From: Spirometra erinaceieuropaei
Taxonomy: Eukaryota; Platyhelminthes; Cestoda; Diphyllobothriidea; Diphyllobothriidae
Length of the DNA: 64,000 nucleotides
Direction of reading: 5' to 3'
Assembly (NCBI GenBank): GCA_902702965.1
Contig: CACRXP010000400.1
Coordinates: forward strand, 210,292-274,291
The notes under the pieces are model-generated. The model searched no databases and was not told where the DNA came from. It saw nothing but the letters and a program-made list of their open reading frames with translations. The position numbers and the translations under genes are program-made. Numbering within the stretch: the first letter of the stretch is position 1; every line of letters begins with the position of its first letter. Shown here in pieces: positions 13,381 to 25,309 of this stretch.

Positions 13381-13830
13381 CCAGTCAGCCTACTTAGTAA
13401 TAAACAATCCACAGTAAATCTAAAATCTCGTATCAAACGAGAGCAGTGTTGTTGAACCGAAAACATGTCTGTACGCTTATTTTTTACCAGTATTAATCTA
13501 AATCTTACTTGCCAAATCAATTATGGTTTCGACGGGTATGAAAACAGCATACGCACGTTGACTATTTGATGCGATATAAAGGTGTTTCCTTTCCAAAATA
13601 TAGCAATTCGTATCCGTGTGACGTTCAGCCGGATGTTGTTCATGTATGCAGTTTCAGGTCTGACTGCCCATCTATCACACAACAGGTAGTTTTCAGGCAA
13701 ACTTATATTTTGCACTCCGACTGCCGTGAAAAATACACAAATGATGTCTTGTCAGTTCTGTGGATGCCGCTAAAGTATAGTCCACTGTACGGTTGTCAGA
13801 TTTGCGGTAAAAGGCCACTTTCCTATTTCA
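13380..13830 (+). pseudogene. Family S gene copy D (heavily decayed)
   Basis: The end of exon 2 is recognisable as INLNLTCQINYGFDG at about 13,494-13,538, matching FADIRVNFTCQ in copy A and LRLNKTCQIGY in copy C. Exon 3 follows at about 13,590 (IAIRIRVTFSR, compare IRVNIPVTVIR) and, after a frame change, VLWMPLKYSPLYGC, compare LMLMLLKSALPYGC. The splice donor, the frame and the final stop are lost. Non-functional as read. Confidence 0.5.
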
Positions 13831-14029
13831 TTTTTAGATTAGTCTTTGTAGTTGCACATTACGAGCGTTAACACTGCGTTTACTTTGGATGGATTTATCG
13901 CTCCTTTAAAGCTGGAAGTTTTAAAGTAATGTTTTTAAACATAACAGGGACTGTAAAGTGTCACCGTTGCGGACGCTCAGTTGGCCTTTCAAGCGTTCAT
14001 GGACTATTGTACAGGTCAAAACCACTCGC

Positions 14030-14214
14030 ACGCACATCTAAAGAAATGGCGTTGCAGATATCATCCTCTCATATAATTCCGTGCTAGTACCTTGGGGTGT
14101 ATTTTGCAATGCAATGCTCTGCACAGAGAGTACGAATTTCGACAGTGGTTAAGAAAACGTTCAATGTATGTGTTCACCCAAGCTCTCAAGTGACCTGATT
14201 GTTAAGAAGGCCTT
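14030..14214 (+). mobile_element. Possible CR1-like LINE RT C-terminal scrap
   Basis: A frame reads YLGVYF followed about 20 residues later by VVKKTFNV. This matches the YLGVxF ... VxKTxR segment after the RT thumb in CR1-like elements. The fragment is short and runs into the assembly gap. Tentative. Confidence 0.3.
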
Positions 14215-14371
14215 NNNNNNNNNNNNNNNNNNNNNNNNNNNNNNNNNNNNNNNNNNNNNNNNNNNNNNNNNNNNNNNNNNNNNNNNNNNNNNNNNNNNNN
14301 NNNNNNNNNNNNNNNNNNNNNNNNNNNNNNNNNNNNNNNNNNNNNNNNNNNNNNNNNNNNNNNNNNNNNNN
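14215..14371. other. Assembly gap (157 N)
   Basis: An unbroken run of N. Frames that cross it are not interpretable. Confidence 1.
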
Positions 14372-14877
14372 TGGAACTCGCATCTTCGCTTGTATCGGCA
14401 AAGCCATGATGATTATATTTCTTGTCTCCATGCTCTTTTAGCGCATTTACACGTTGATATTTTGGGTCCTTTGCATATACGCCATGGCTGCAACTATTTG
14501 CCCACTGCAAATGACCGATTTCTAACATGCTGCAGTTACTGCGGTTTGTGCTTTTTTATAACGCTGAATTCCCCATCATGGTTTGCCCACCACTATTACC
14601 AGAGACCGATGACAGCATTTTAAATCTAGACTTTCTAGTGCCTTTTCAGTTCTCCTCGGATTCTCCCGTATAATAACGGCCTCTTAGCATTCCTCATCCA
14701 ATGGTCTAGTTGAGCGTTCAAGCGTATACGCAAAACCTCGCTCCGGACCTATGTTAACCCCACACATTTGGATGAGCACTTCCCTTTGTTCATGCTCGGG
14801 ATCTGCACTTTGGTAAAACCGCACATGAAGTGCTCCGCTACCAAACCTGTTTGTCCAACTATCCTACGGAATACCAG
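14372..14877 (+). mobile_element. Ty3/gypsy integrase fragment
   Basis: The translation reads LHVDILGPL at about 14,450, equivalent to the xHVDIVGPL that opens the gypsy integrase core (first catalytic Asp). Next comes YLPTANDRF (compare YLLTCVDRF), then, after frame changes, remnants matching LVERF, TWMxxLPLVMLGI and RTSLKP. A better-preserved relative lies at 56,030-56,510. It contains stops and frameshifts and ends abruptly where the segmental duplication begins. Confidence 0.6.
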
Positions 14878-15055
14878 TGATTACGTTTTTTGCATAAGAA
14901 AACAGTATATACATATAAAAACGATGTCTTATAAATTACAACTACTTTGCTTATGTTTTCGAAATACTGCGATCTTCCTCAAACGACATTTCAAAGCAAC
15001 ACAACATAGTCTTTTTATTTCCTTTATGCTGTTAAAATCTGATAGGTGTACTTAA

Positions 15056-15196
15056 TTGATATATAAATGTAGGCAGAATGCTATTACTGACAAAGACAAG
15101 GGAGACTGGAAAGTACATTTCTGGCTTATTAGCCGTCGTCAGCCAGCCATACCCAAGCCCGAAGTGTGGAACACCCGAGCCTCGAACTCGCGACCC
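15056..15196 (-). mobile_element. tRNA-derived SINE, 5'-truncated
   Basis: Nearly identical to 30,036-30,170 (landmarks 'ttattagccgtcgtcagcc' and 'cgaactcgcgacc'). The second landmark is the complement of a pol III B box (GGTCGCGAGTTCG). The copy stops just past the B box, so the A box is missing. The paralogous site near 59,600 lacks it, so it inserted after the duplication or was lost there. Confidence 0.75.
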
Positions 15197-16832
15197 ATGA
15201 AGTGGTGTCGGTTTGCAAGTGATTTGCAATTATTCGTAAATTTTGGTCTCTTTCATGAGTTAGGTCATCTCCTGTACACACAGTTCTATGTGTCATGACC
15301 GCATCTAAAACAATTACTTTATATGCCGTAAGAAATGGCATCCACCCTTTTCAGTGCTGTAGGTTGCTATCTTAAAAGTCGTTGATACGACTGCACGACA
15401 AGTGTTTCAACTGCGGCATCCAGATTCTGCCGGTCCACCTTGTTAAGCCGCCTGCAGTCACAATGCCTCTAACTGTAGATTCTTCTACGGAGAACGAATT
15501 GCGATTTTAGGCCGCCCCATTTTAAATTCGGACTTTGGATTTTTACCGTCTTCAACAGAATGGCCATTAAAAAAAATGAGCTCCTACGAAATCAGCTATG
15601 ACTTGTTAATTCGCTGCTTGCCTACCCAGTATTGTTAACTTAGTGTTCAAAATAAGTAATTAGGTAATCGTCTTTAAATGCTAGACTATGTGAAGTCCTG
15701 AACTATGCTCCGTACCCTTTAGAAACGTAGTGTTACGTAGGACGTTTTGCGTAAATTGCTGACTATCGTTGTTATGTTACCGCTTAGTATGTGGTTAAAA
15801 CATTTAATCGTCTTTAATGCTTGTTTGCTGGCGTTTTGTAATTCACGGAGGTACTTTAGGCAATGTGTTGGAATATATTGCGGAAACCAATAACATGGTA
15901 ACACGCATGGCTTTACTGTTGCACGTAAATGAGTCATTTTTTGTACATACGTGTTCGTAAGCAATATCTTGCCAACAAATTTGTATATTATGTGATCATT
16001 GCTAAAAAAACTGGAAATGCAGATATCGATGTTGCGCAGATTTTATTGAAGCAAACGGTACATGCATTTCAGTTAGAAATAATTACATGTTATAAGATAA
16101 TGCGGATGGGAATGATTGTGAAAAGTGGACAAATGGAAGACGGAAAAGACCAAAATTCAAGTAGACGTAAACGCAATTCCAGTAAGCCAAACTAGTTTTA
16201 CTCATTGGTTGGGGAAAAAACTGTCCGAAACCGAGTTATTTCGAAAAAATAAACTCTGCGTTTCTTGACCATATAGCACAATGTATATCTTGTCAAAATA
16301 ATCTGCAATATTTACAACAACAATGCTATTTCAACGAAAAAAAAGAATTTCGAAACATACCAACTAGACTCTGTTAGTAAGTAAGGCTATATTCCACACA
16401 ATGATTAAAAATCTCTGACATTCTCCTGCAATAATCTCTATTGCAAAAAGAAATAAAATTATCAAATATTGTGCTTAGGGACAAACAATTCTGCATTGGG
16501 GGAAACCCGAAATTATTTTTCGTTGCTTTGATAAAAAACGTTAACCGAATGTGACCAAAAACTATTGCATTCTTAATACCTTACAAACGATAACTACGCC
16601 AGATTGCATGTTAGACCTCGTACACATGTAAATTCAATGTGTCTGATTAGTGAAAAACCACTAAGAACGAAGGCCTACGAGCATTGCAGAACCCGTACAC
16701 AGTCGAGCCTTCCGATCTCACCAGGGTGAGTGCTGAAGTTTCCATGCTGATGCAGCGATGACACCCATTCTAGCCGGTGAACAAGATGAAAATGGGATTC
16801 AAGGAAGTCAGGTGCAATTACGTTTTTCATGC

Positions 16833-17082
16833 TTATTTTTGCTGAATTATTTTTTTTGAATAACGTGTAAAATTTAAGCATTTGCGTACTTACAGTATTG
16901 TTCGTGTAATAAACGGCCAGGAACCTTCTTAATGTTACCCACTCCTGGCATTCTTTGTACGTTGTTGTGAGAACACCGCCCAGTGTCATGCATTGTTCCA
17001 TTTGCAATTTAAAGTTGCGAAACTCACAAAATTCTTCTGCATCCACCTGTCCAAGCCACCAAACGATCATGAACCAGAACAT
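16833..17082 (-). CDS. Short secreted three-cysteine peptide, copy 1
   Basis: The frame begins with a signal-peptide-like MFWFMIVWWLGQVDA, cleavage predicted after Ala-15. The mature part has cysteines at residues 19, 31 and 45, in FCEFRNF, MEQC and TYKECQEWVTLRRF. After residue 63 there is a consensus donor GTAAGTAC (intron 16,842-16,893, 52 nt, ending CAG), and two codons later a TAA, giving a product of about 65 residues. Copy 2 at 61,395-61,642 conserves the start, signal, cysteines, donor, acceptor and stop, with about 44 of 63 residues identical. If the intron is retained, the frame runs on to 16,675 instead. An odd cysteine number suggests dimerisation or a missing exon. I know of no matching family. 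Confidence 0.5.
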
Positions 17083-17599
17083 TCTTATGTCTGGTCATGT
17101 TGTTTTGGTTAACCTATTTATACCGTTATAAATGTTTGCGCGAAAATGTGCACTTTTGAAAAATTCTTATAGAAATCCAACCACGCGCGACCTAAGAAAA
17201 AAGCAGGGGCTCCACGTACATTGCGCCAATATTCATGCGCTCTTTGGCGGAACTATTACCAGGGTAACCATAGAAATTGTCGCAGCACTGTTTTTTCGTG
17301 GAAAGTCTGTAAATATTTTTTACCGTGCTATCTTTTTACGAACTGTGTTTATTTGTTTGGCGGTCTAGCATATGTCCTCCGTAAAATTTGCAAATTTGTT
17401 AGAGCAAACTTTCCTAAATTTTTAAAACATCGAAGTATCAACACGTTCGATTTATTGCTTTGTAGCTGTTAGAATCAGACAACAATAACGATATCAGTTT
17501 AATTACAAAATATATTCTCTGAACATATTTCGTTTTGAGGTGCCACATATACTTATGATAATTTGTCGCTGTGTAATGAATCATATATAACACTCGAAC

Positions 17600-19830
17600 G
17601 TTCTCAACGACAAATTTCTGGGGCGTGGATGGAAAATGGTTCGTTTGGCGAAAGCATAATAATACAGCTTATGCAAAAGCGGTTTAAAATATATACGAGG
17701 CGATCAGTGTATTCTAGAGAAAATTATGTAGTATGACTTTAAGTGATTATTTTCGAAAACCGGCGTTTTTTGAAGATATTTAAGACATGCTTCACACTAG
17801 AATCCTGTGAAATAAAATTGTGACCAGCCATGCAATTAAGCAGTGTTTGTTGATACAGTGTAGTGCCGATGCGAGACAAATGCTTAGTGGTTTTTAATTA
17901 GGGTAAAGCTGAGTAGTTTATAACGTGCACCTACGAGCCACAGTCATTTACTAAAACTAAAATCATTCCCTGACTTGCATAAACATAAAATCAAATCACC
18001 AGTTACAGACAATTATCGGATATGCAGTAGGTGCTCTTACTCATGAAATGTCAACGGAAATTCTGAACTGCGTTTCGTATCGAAAATACTTATGAAATAT
18101 GGTTGTAAAACTAATCACCATAGTACACAATTCTACAATAATTTGATTACCACAGGATGCCGGTCTTCGAAGGAACGCCTTTACGACCACATGCAAAATA
18201 TTGTTCAGTAAAAATACTTACTTATGTGGCATGCATTTTTCTCCCTGATTTTTCATGCCCTTAAAGATAAATGTTAATTTTCTATGCGCACGATTCAACA
18301 GACCGCACGACCTCCAAAATACATTAGAGTTTCTCAGATACACCAACATTAACACCGCAAATTATTTTTCGCGGCATATGCACAGTCAACATCATATTTA
18401 TGGACGGCAACTACGAAAGAGAGGTTTTCCTTCTTCATAAGCGTCTGTGCGTGCATGCTCAGCATTGCACCTAAGACAAGGAATCACCCGGACAAGATAA
18501 TTGCTCCTTCATTGCTTGCCCCACTTTAGGAGTAAAATCTTGTTCGGTGATGCGATCATCGCTTTGTGCACCACCCATATATGTAATGCTTCTATGACTG
18601 TCGTTCAACAAAATGTGACACGTTAAATGTATGGTGGTGTTTTGCGGATTTTTTGTCCTGTATCCGAGTCGGAAGTTGCCGTGATTTTGCCCTCAGCCTT
18701 AATCCAAAACGTAACAAATGTTGCGCGCTAACAACGGCATTGCGGAGTCCCCTGTGCCTTATTCCGTAATTATATGCTTCCGGCTGAATGTCTCAGCTCT
18801 GAATGCTGAGCAACGGCTAACTGTTTGAGATTCGGAGAAGCATAACTCAGACAGTTCCCAGCTTAAACACTCATCCCCTTCTACGATAATTTAGGTGTCA
18901 TTAAACATGCATGCATTACCGCATTCCTTTATATACGTCCTGACCCTAGAGCCGTCATCATCCATCCTCAATGCTGCCACACGTTCGGCCATTCCCAACC
19001 AGCGTGATTTCCCAGCCTTCTCGATAAAGTAAATTTATCTACAAACGCATGGGACCCGTTAAATGAATGCAGACATTTCTCGGGGCGGCACTGAATCGTT
19101 GTCTTCTTTAAATGGCGCATTGCAGTCCGCGAACTTTTCTCTATCTTTATTTGCATATCACAGATGGCGACACTGACTTAATTCGTGTTCTTGCAGAATG
19201 ACCACTACTTATAAGCTGTGTCACTCATTGGAACACTTTGTTCACAATATGGACTGAAAAAGACAAAATGAATATATTATTTCATTTACGCTTTATTTGA
19301 TTCATGAAGCCCTGATGCAAGTCAGATGTCATTCAGTTCCGACTATGAGAAAGCGTGGGACCGGGAAAAATCTTCGCAATTGACGAATCAGAAATGACCT
19401 ATCTGGAAGCAATAAAATATAAATAGTTTTTACTCTTTGGAAAGCTCCGCTGCAACAAATCATGGAAGAATGATAATCACATTTCTCCATAGAGCACATA
19501 GAGCTTGGCAGCGAGGATATCTGCAGATATGACTCTATTTTGACACGAAAATGCTGGTCTAAACTATTTATATGTTTTGTATCGTCTTAAGCCGTCTTAA
19601 CCTGTTACACACCAAAAAACAACAGGTTATGTAGGACTTGTATGACACTCATAAGTCAACGCTGAATTTACAACTTTAAGCCTGTTCTTGAAAACAAAAA
19701 GTACATGGGGAAACTGAAAAAATTATCACGCCTTCTACTTATATCTCGGAAATTTAGCTTTGAGCCCTTGCCACGTATTTTTAAAGGGGTATTTCTCAAT
19801 ATGTTTTTATTAATTGTTGAAGCGGGCTAT
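17600..19830. other. No gene recognised
   Basis: Only short ORFs occur. Positions 18,060-18,260 match 1,600-1,800 and 8,650-8,850 (old unit fragment). A 61-codon ORF at 18,255 has no supporting feature. The remainder, 18,460-19,830, shows nothing identifiable. Confidence 0.4.
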
Positions 19831-20180
19831 TTGTCCGCTGATAAAAATCTGAAGGGATAACGGCTCTTTATTAAGGCGGCAGCATAGATTACGCAAACAA
19901 CTACAGACAAATTAGCCTTGCTTTAATTTGCCGCAAAATGTTGGAAAAATTAATTAACTGAGAAAAAAATGAGAATCGCACAACTACATAATCTGCTATG
20001 CAATGTACGTCACGGACTCTGTAGTGGGAGGTCGTACGTGACAAACCTAATCAATTTTTTGAACCCTGAACACAGTCAGATGATGACGGGTGTGCTTCGG
20101 CCCCGAGAAAACATTCGTCGGAGTACCACATCAGCGCCTCCTGGATAAATTAAGCTAAAAAAAACGGTAGAGACATTGAT
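19830..20180 (+). mobile_element. CR1/jockey-like RT fragment
   Basis: One frame reads NNYRQISLALICRKMLEKLI at about 19,900, the NYRPISLTSIxCKxLEKxI motif of CR1/jockey-type RTs. Shifted frames continue with RHGLCSGRSYVTNLINFL (compare QHGFxxGRSxxTNLL) and VPHQRLLDKL at about 20,125 (compare VPHxRLLxKL after the AFD motif). It has several stops and shifts. The element ends within about 300 bp and the catalytic YADD region is missing. Confidence 0.6.
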
Positions 20181-20589
20181 GCCACTTATATTATCTATTT
20201 AAGCGAATACTAGTAAGTATACATGGGAATATACAGTGTCTATTATGACTGACAACAGAGGTGGAAAACATAATACACCGAAAGCAAACGCGTTTGCACT
20301 TTATTGATTGTTTCTTGTTCATAACCCTAAAGCATGGCCCTTATACACCATGCCAAACGAATGTCCACCGACTTAAATGGGAATCACTAGTCCAAGATCT
20401 TTCGACATTTAGTGCGGCCGCATCGAAAGTTCGCTATCGGCATATGGACCGCTAAATACCTTAGCACTTTCAAAAAAGTTCAATGGCAGACAAACAAAAT
20501 TGTTAATGAACAGGAGTACCTATCCTACGAAGCACTATTAGTTAATCTTGAGTTACAGGCAGACACATCGTGACTTAATATACGTTTTC

Positions 20590-21440
20590 CGTTGGCTACG
20601 TGGTGGTCACGGCTGCACCGTACCGGAGACTTCTTCCACTTACCGACTACGACTAATTTGAGCGGTCGTTCTCCCAAATTGCGTGTGACTGGTGCCCGGT
20701 TGCATAAACGCTTAGTGTTCTCTCCAACATAGTGTTGTATCTTGTAATGCTTTGGCTGAGGAATTCGTTGTGTCTGGATCAGTAGTAACTTGTAGAATGA
20801 AGCTGGATCAACGTTGCAATGCGCACCACAGGCCCGCTACATCACAACCGTCTAGATGACCTACGTAAACAATGTAATGCCATCGTTATACTACTGATTG
20901 AATAACTTTCCACGACAGCACACTGTATGGACACCAATTCTCTAGGAATGTCGACGCCTGACAGTTTCGATCGTCATCACATTAGGAGGGCGGCCGGTCT
21001 CTCGTTCAACAGCGGAAACGATAAATGGCTAGGTTTTCATCTACATTCTAAAGCATGCTTTCGGTTAAAACGACATTAAAAGACATCGAATGGACATCGT
21101 AATGTTGGAGGATAATTCCCCTATCCACCGGTCAGAGAAGGTATGATTCCAAATCAGCTTACGAATAGTATCTAATATTTTGGAACACAGCCGGCCTCCC
21201 CACCTGCGGCCTTCGGAGCATCTTTATTCCCGCCAACATCCCGAACCTAAATCCTATCGAAGATCGTTTTGCACTAATTTCAGAAAATTGGAACAAGGCA
21301 AGTACACATCTTTCTATGGGACAAAAGTTGGAATTTTTGCTTAATAATTAGATAGACGAAATTACCTTAGAAAACTAGGTAGTCCACATGCCCTCTCGCC
21401 TAACGGCAAAGACAATTAACAAATGCTGATACGTAGTATT
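20590..21440 (+). mobile_element. Tc1/mariner-like transposase relic, copy 1
   Basis: Broken frames carry the C-terminal DDE landmarks. DNSPIHRSEK at about 21,110 is equivalent to xQDNAPxH (second Asp). IPNLNPIEDRF at about 21,240 is equivalent to SPDLNPIExxW (third acidic residue). MPSRLTAKT at 21,390 is equivalent to MPxRxxAx. An upstream stretch (SGRSPKLRVT at about 20,660) resembles the linker after the helix-turn-helix. There are many stops and shifts. A paralogue lies at 30,400-30,960. No terminal inverted repeats were identified. Confidence 0.65.
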
Positions 21441-23957
21441 TGATACTATATTTCATAAATTTGCCCTTTTTTACGTTCCCCTCTCTGCTGGCAGTTATAT
21501 TAGGCCTTGAATAGTTGAGCTCTCATAGAGTCCTTTTTTAATTTGGTAGGTTTACGTAAAACGACTTATGCTTTAGTCAATAAATGATACTTTATAAATC
21601 AAACTAAACCTCAATTTGAAGCTTGGTCGTATCCTCAACACAATATAACTTTTGTGGATGCGGCGTAGGCAGTTTGTGCGCTACAGCGATATAAGTTCAC
21701 ATTTCGGGATCTGTCATCAGAAAGGTCACGAACTGGACCTTCCTATCACCTTAGACACGCGTCGGCCTGCTCGGCCATCGTGGCTGCAGTGGCTACAGGA
21801 TTAAGTGACCTCCGTATTACTGGTGACCTTGCGCCAAATTCCAGGCAGCCCGATTTAAGGTTGTTGATATGTTTAGGGGTGAGAGGGTGATGGTTAGGGC
21901 TGAGGTTAGGCTACTGGTGTAGGTAGCCCAGCAAACATCATTGATAGACTTGTCGGGCCATCTGTCTAACACAACATACAAAGAGGAAATCATTCGTCAA
22001 TTGCTGCCCTCCAGGTGAAACCGACTGACATTTTGACTGAACCGGCAGTTTCATGAAGTGACAGCCAAAATTTATTCTGCGCCTAATAACCTTACAAACA
22101 TGCAGTTATTCCGATCGTGCAACCTTCTGCAATGAGCATTGTAACTATAATTCGAATGTTCGTGTCTCACTACACATCATAAGGATTATCAGTATGATAG
22201 CGAAAGGTTCTCTAACTGGATACGGAATATCCAGCTGTTATTCCCATTATAATGTTTATAAAACAGCTAAGTTTTTTTGTCTTCGAACGTATCGACTAAT
22301 ATCATAAACCATATAAATAATTTTGTTACGGAAATTACCACTGAGCGAAATAAGGGAAGGAAAATAGAAAAACCTCAGAATTTAAAAATTCCAAAAGCCG
22401 ATATATGCTATGAGATGCGACATCTGTAATATGTCTAGTTTTACGACTTCAGAAAACGAGCATGTTTTCGTCACTTTGGAATGCTTTACTTCAAAAGGAT
22501 AGATAGCCATAAATCCCTTCGGAATTAGTTTAAATTTGCACAACACGAATATCGGATCAATGTTGCCTTTAAAACTTATTAAAAGTAGCTTGATAGGGAA
22601 CATTGGTAGAAAACAGATTTATAATGACAATCTCCCTGATGGACCAATACGGGATGTTGTGTCTGACATTTATATACACTGACTGTTAGGTGGTAACCTC
22701 CTAGAATCATGGTGATCCTGCAGTTTCCGATAGGTCTTATGTATATGACCAAGGCAAAGTCATGCAACAAAATATTACGTAAGTAGGACGCATTGGGTAA
22801 AAATAATGGAAAGTGATATGTTTTTGTGAAAATATTATTTTTTCAAACATAGTTCATAAACACTCTTGCATGTGTTTAAACAATTACGCTTATCATCCAT
22901 GTAAAAAATGCGAATATATGATAGAAGGGCACATGCCGATCCCGCTACAGGAGAGCCTTTCCGTGCTTTTAGCCTTTGGGTTCAATCACGAGCGCCGCAA
23001 GCAGCCGACTATCGCATTGTAATATAAGCACAATACCATTATCGGGAGGGCAGCATGCACGTGTTCAGTGATAAGAGTGTTGCAAATTAGCTAATGGGAT
23101 GCGAATTCGAGCCCCAAGCCTTGTAAGACCTGGGGCTCGCTGTGGGTGGCTGATAACGACTAGCAACGCAAAAACGGTCACATCCTTCTCTATTGTCTAT
23201 GCAGAAATGTTAGTCTGCTAATAAATTTATTCCATGTAATTGATCTCTTCGGTTGACAGTGAAAGGTGTGCGAGATCCGATAATGAACCAGGTAGCACTC
23301 CACAATCTAAACCATTGTCAAATGCGTCTACTAGTTTAAGTAGCCAGTGGGAATTTGAAAGCCGCCATTCAAACGACTGACCTGTCCTTTGTGTTCATGC
23401 ACATTTAACTGATAATTATGCTATTCTTTAGAATAATGTAAGTGCTTCACACACGTTTCTTAAAAAACTGCCTTTCGAATAAAATACAGTTAACATTTCG
23501 TTAATAGTCTGACCCAAAATGTGACCGCAAATATGATCAATCAAAAAAATGTGTGGTTTCAGTGCGTAAATGTGATAAGGATATCTTCTCTGGAAGATCA
23601 GTTACGTTAATCTACAGGACATATTTTTTTACCATAAAAAAAGTGCAAACTCGTCCGGTACATTTGCAACGGTTCAGATGAGCGTCATAACTGTGCGCTT
23701 AAAAGCCATTACGGAGTTGATAGGAATATATTAATAAACCGTGTTTTCTTGTGATTTTCGGGAACTTAATCTGCTTAGAGTCAAAAATGTTCGCCTGTCA
23801 GTTAATACACGCCATTAGCAATCGTCAGAGTAATTGTGTTTCAATCACGTATGTATTAAGCCCATAGTGCAGTTCTCGGTGTGAAAGCAGATGTCGGTTT
23901 CATCCTCATCAACATGCCTTTGCAAATTCAATTAACTTCCATCGTTTCCATCTCCAG

Positions 23958-24519
23958 GATCGTGTACATTCGACGGGCCGAAACTCATAATATCCAACGT
24001 GTTTCAAAAATTCTACAAATCAGGTCGGCTCAACAGTACCACGTCCCCTTTGGACTGGCTCATCGTAGCACAGGGAGCTTTGAAATATCGAAGTTTGGTG
24101 AAGGAACCACGTGTACGAAGACAGGATCGAATACAAGCAAATATTCGTGCATGGTGGAGTTCGCGGACCTTCGTCTGAACAAAACCTGCCAAATTGGTTA
24201 CCCTGTACACTGGTAAGAACACAACCTACGGAAGGTGACTTGTCGGTGCAGCGTCAAGACTCTCACTTTCCACAGCATTAGAGTAAATATCCCTGTGACT
24301 GTGATCCGCGATGCATACCGTGGACAAATACCAATGTCTGACGACCCATCATTCCCGAAACAGGGAGCTTTTGAGGCAGATTGCAATTTTACCCTCCAAC
24401 TGCCCGGAGAGGTACACGTTTACACTTTGTCACTTATGTTGATGCTGTTAAAATCAGCTCTGCCTTACGGTTGTCGGGGTCGCGGTAGAAGCTACCTGCA
24501 AATGTTGTCGAATAGATAA
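23958..24519 (+). CDS. Family S gene copy C, extracellular-type six-cysteine protein (partial)
   Basis: Exon 2 (23,958-24,212) follows a polypyrimidine tract and CAG. Exon 3 (24,252-24,519) ends in TAA. The 39-nt intron between them (GTAAGA...GCAG, phase 2) contains an in-frame TAA. Splicing removes it and joins TG to C, making a cysteine codon in place of the Trp-stop read through the donor. The product then has six cysteines (TTC, YSC, KTC, VHC junction, ADC, YGC) and three N-glycosylation sequons (NTS, NKT, NFT), which fits an extracellular disulfide-bonded protein of about 174 residues plus an unseen first exon. Alternating hydrophobic runs suggest beta strands. Copies A, D and E share the architecture. 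I do not recognise the family. No signal-peptide exon with a matching phase-2 donor was found upstream. Confidence 0.5.
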
Positions 24520-24785
24520 TTTCAGAATGCCCTGTAGTTGATTCACGGACTCGTTATCAAATTAAGCATTTTAATGCAAATGAAATGCTCCTGACGAAAT
24601 GTGTATTTTGACTACACATGGGTTTTAAAGTGCGTTATTAACTAGCATGTCATGCGGTTGCTCATTCAAACATCCCGTATAATTAAAATGTACAATAGAA
24701 AAATCCGGTTTGTGGATTTCGGTTGTTGTTTACATGATTTATATGAAAAAAGTATCAGTGCATATGTAAAATTAGCAGTATTTCT

Positions 24786-24818
24786 GTAGTAGTAGTAGTA
24801 GTAGTAGTCGTAGTAGTC

Positions 24819-24859
<41 letters not shown>

Positions 24860-24895
24860 CGTAGACGTAGACGTAGTAATAGTAATAGTACTCAA
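24786..24895 (+). repeat. (GTA)n microsatellite
   Basis: About 110 bp of GTA/GTC/GTAGAC units. The equivalent site in unit copy 1 (11,490-11,530) has only a short interrupted version. The minus-strand frame reads a meaningless tyrosine/aspartate run and is not a gene. Confidence 0.95.
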
Positions 24896-25309
24896 TCTCA
24901 CTGATGAAGTTTAATATAGATTTTCGGCTAGACACTTCTATTGCAAGCGATTAAATGAAAGCATGAGGACATGGTTACTAACATGCAATATGCATATATT
25001 ATGACCAGCATTCCATTGATTACTGCTGTCACAATGTCGTCTTCCATCAAGAGATGGTCAACAATGATCAGGTCCTCTAAACGGCTTTTTCGGGTGAGCC
25101 GGCCAGTGGACTTTGAATTGAATAAAACACTACGCACAGCAAAGAGGGTCGCCGTTTTTCCCCGACCCCTACCCCTCCCTCCTATCCCCGTCAGTAACCT
25201 ATCATGACCTTATGACGACTCGCCTCACATGTCAATCGTACGCTTGTTCTGTCGCGCCAAGTGGTATACAGTGATAAACGTACTATGTCTGTTGTTTGCT
25301 ATCCATCTG

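Larger units (their letters stand above)
14878..17600. repeat. Segmental duplication I, copy 1
   Basis: Colinear with 59,395-62,160 over about 2.7 kb. Shared landmarks are 'gttttttgcataag', 'gtgtcggtttgcaagtgat', 'cagtcgagccttccgatctcac' and the peptide gene on the minus strand. Divergence is moderate, with many small indels, so this is not a recent copy. A SINE interrupts this copy only. The right end fades near 17,600. In copy 2 that is where a gypsy element sits. Confidence 0.85.

Noticed and set aside
24666..24935. 89-codon minus-strand ORF rich in tyrosine
   Set aside because: It is a reading of the GTA microsatellite, not a protein.
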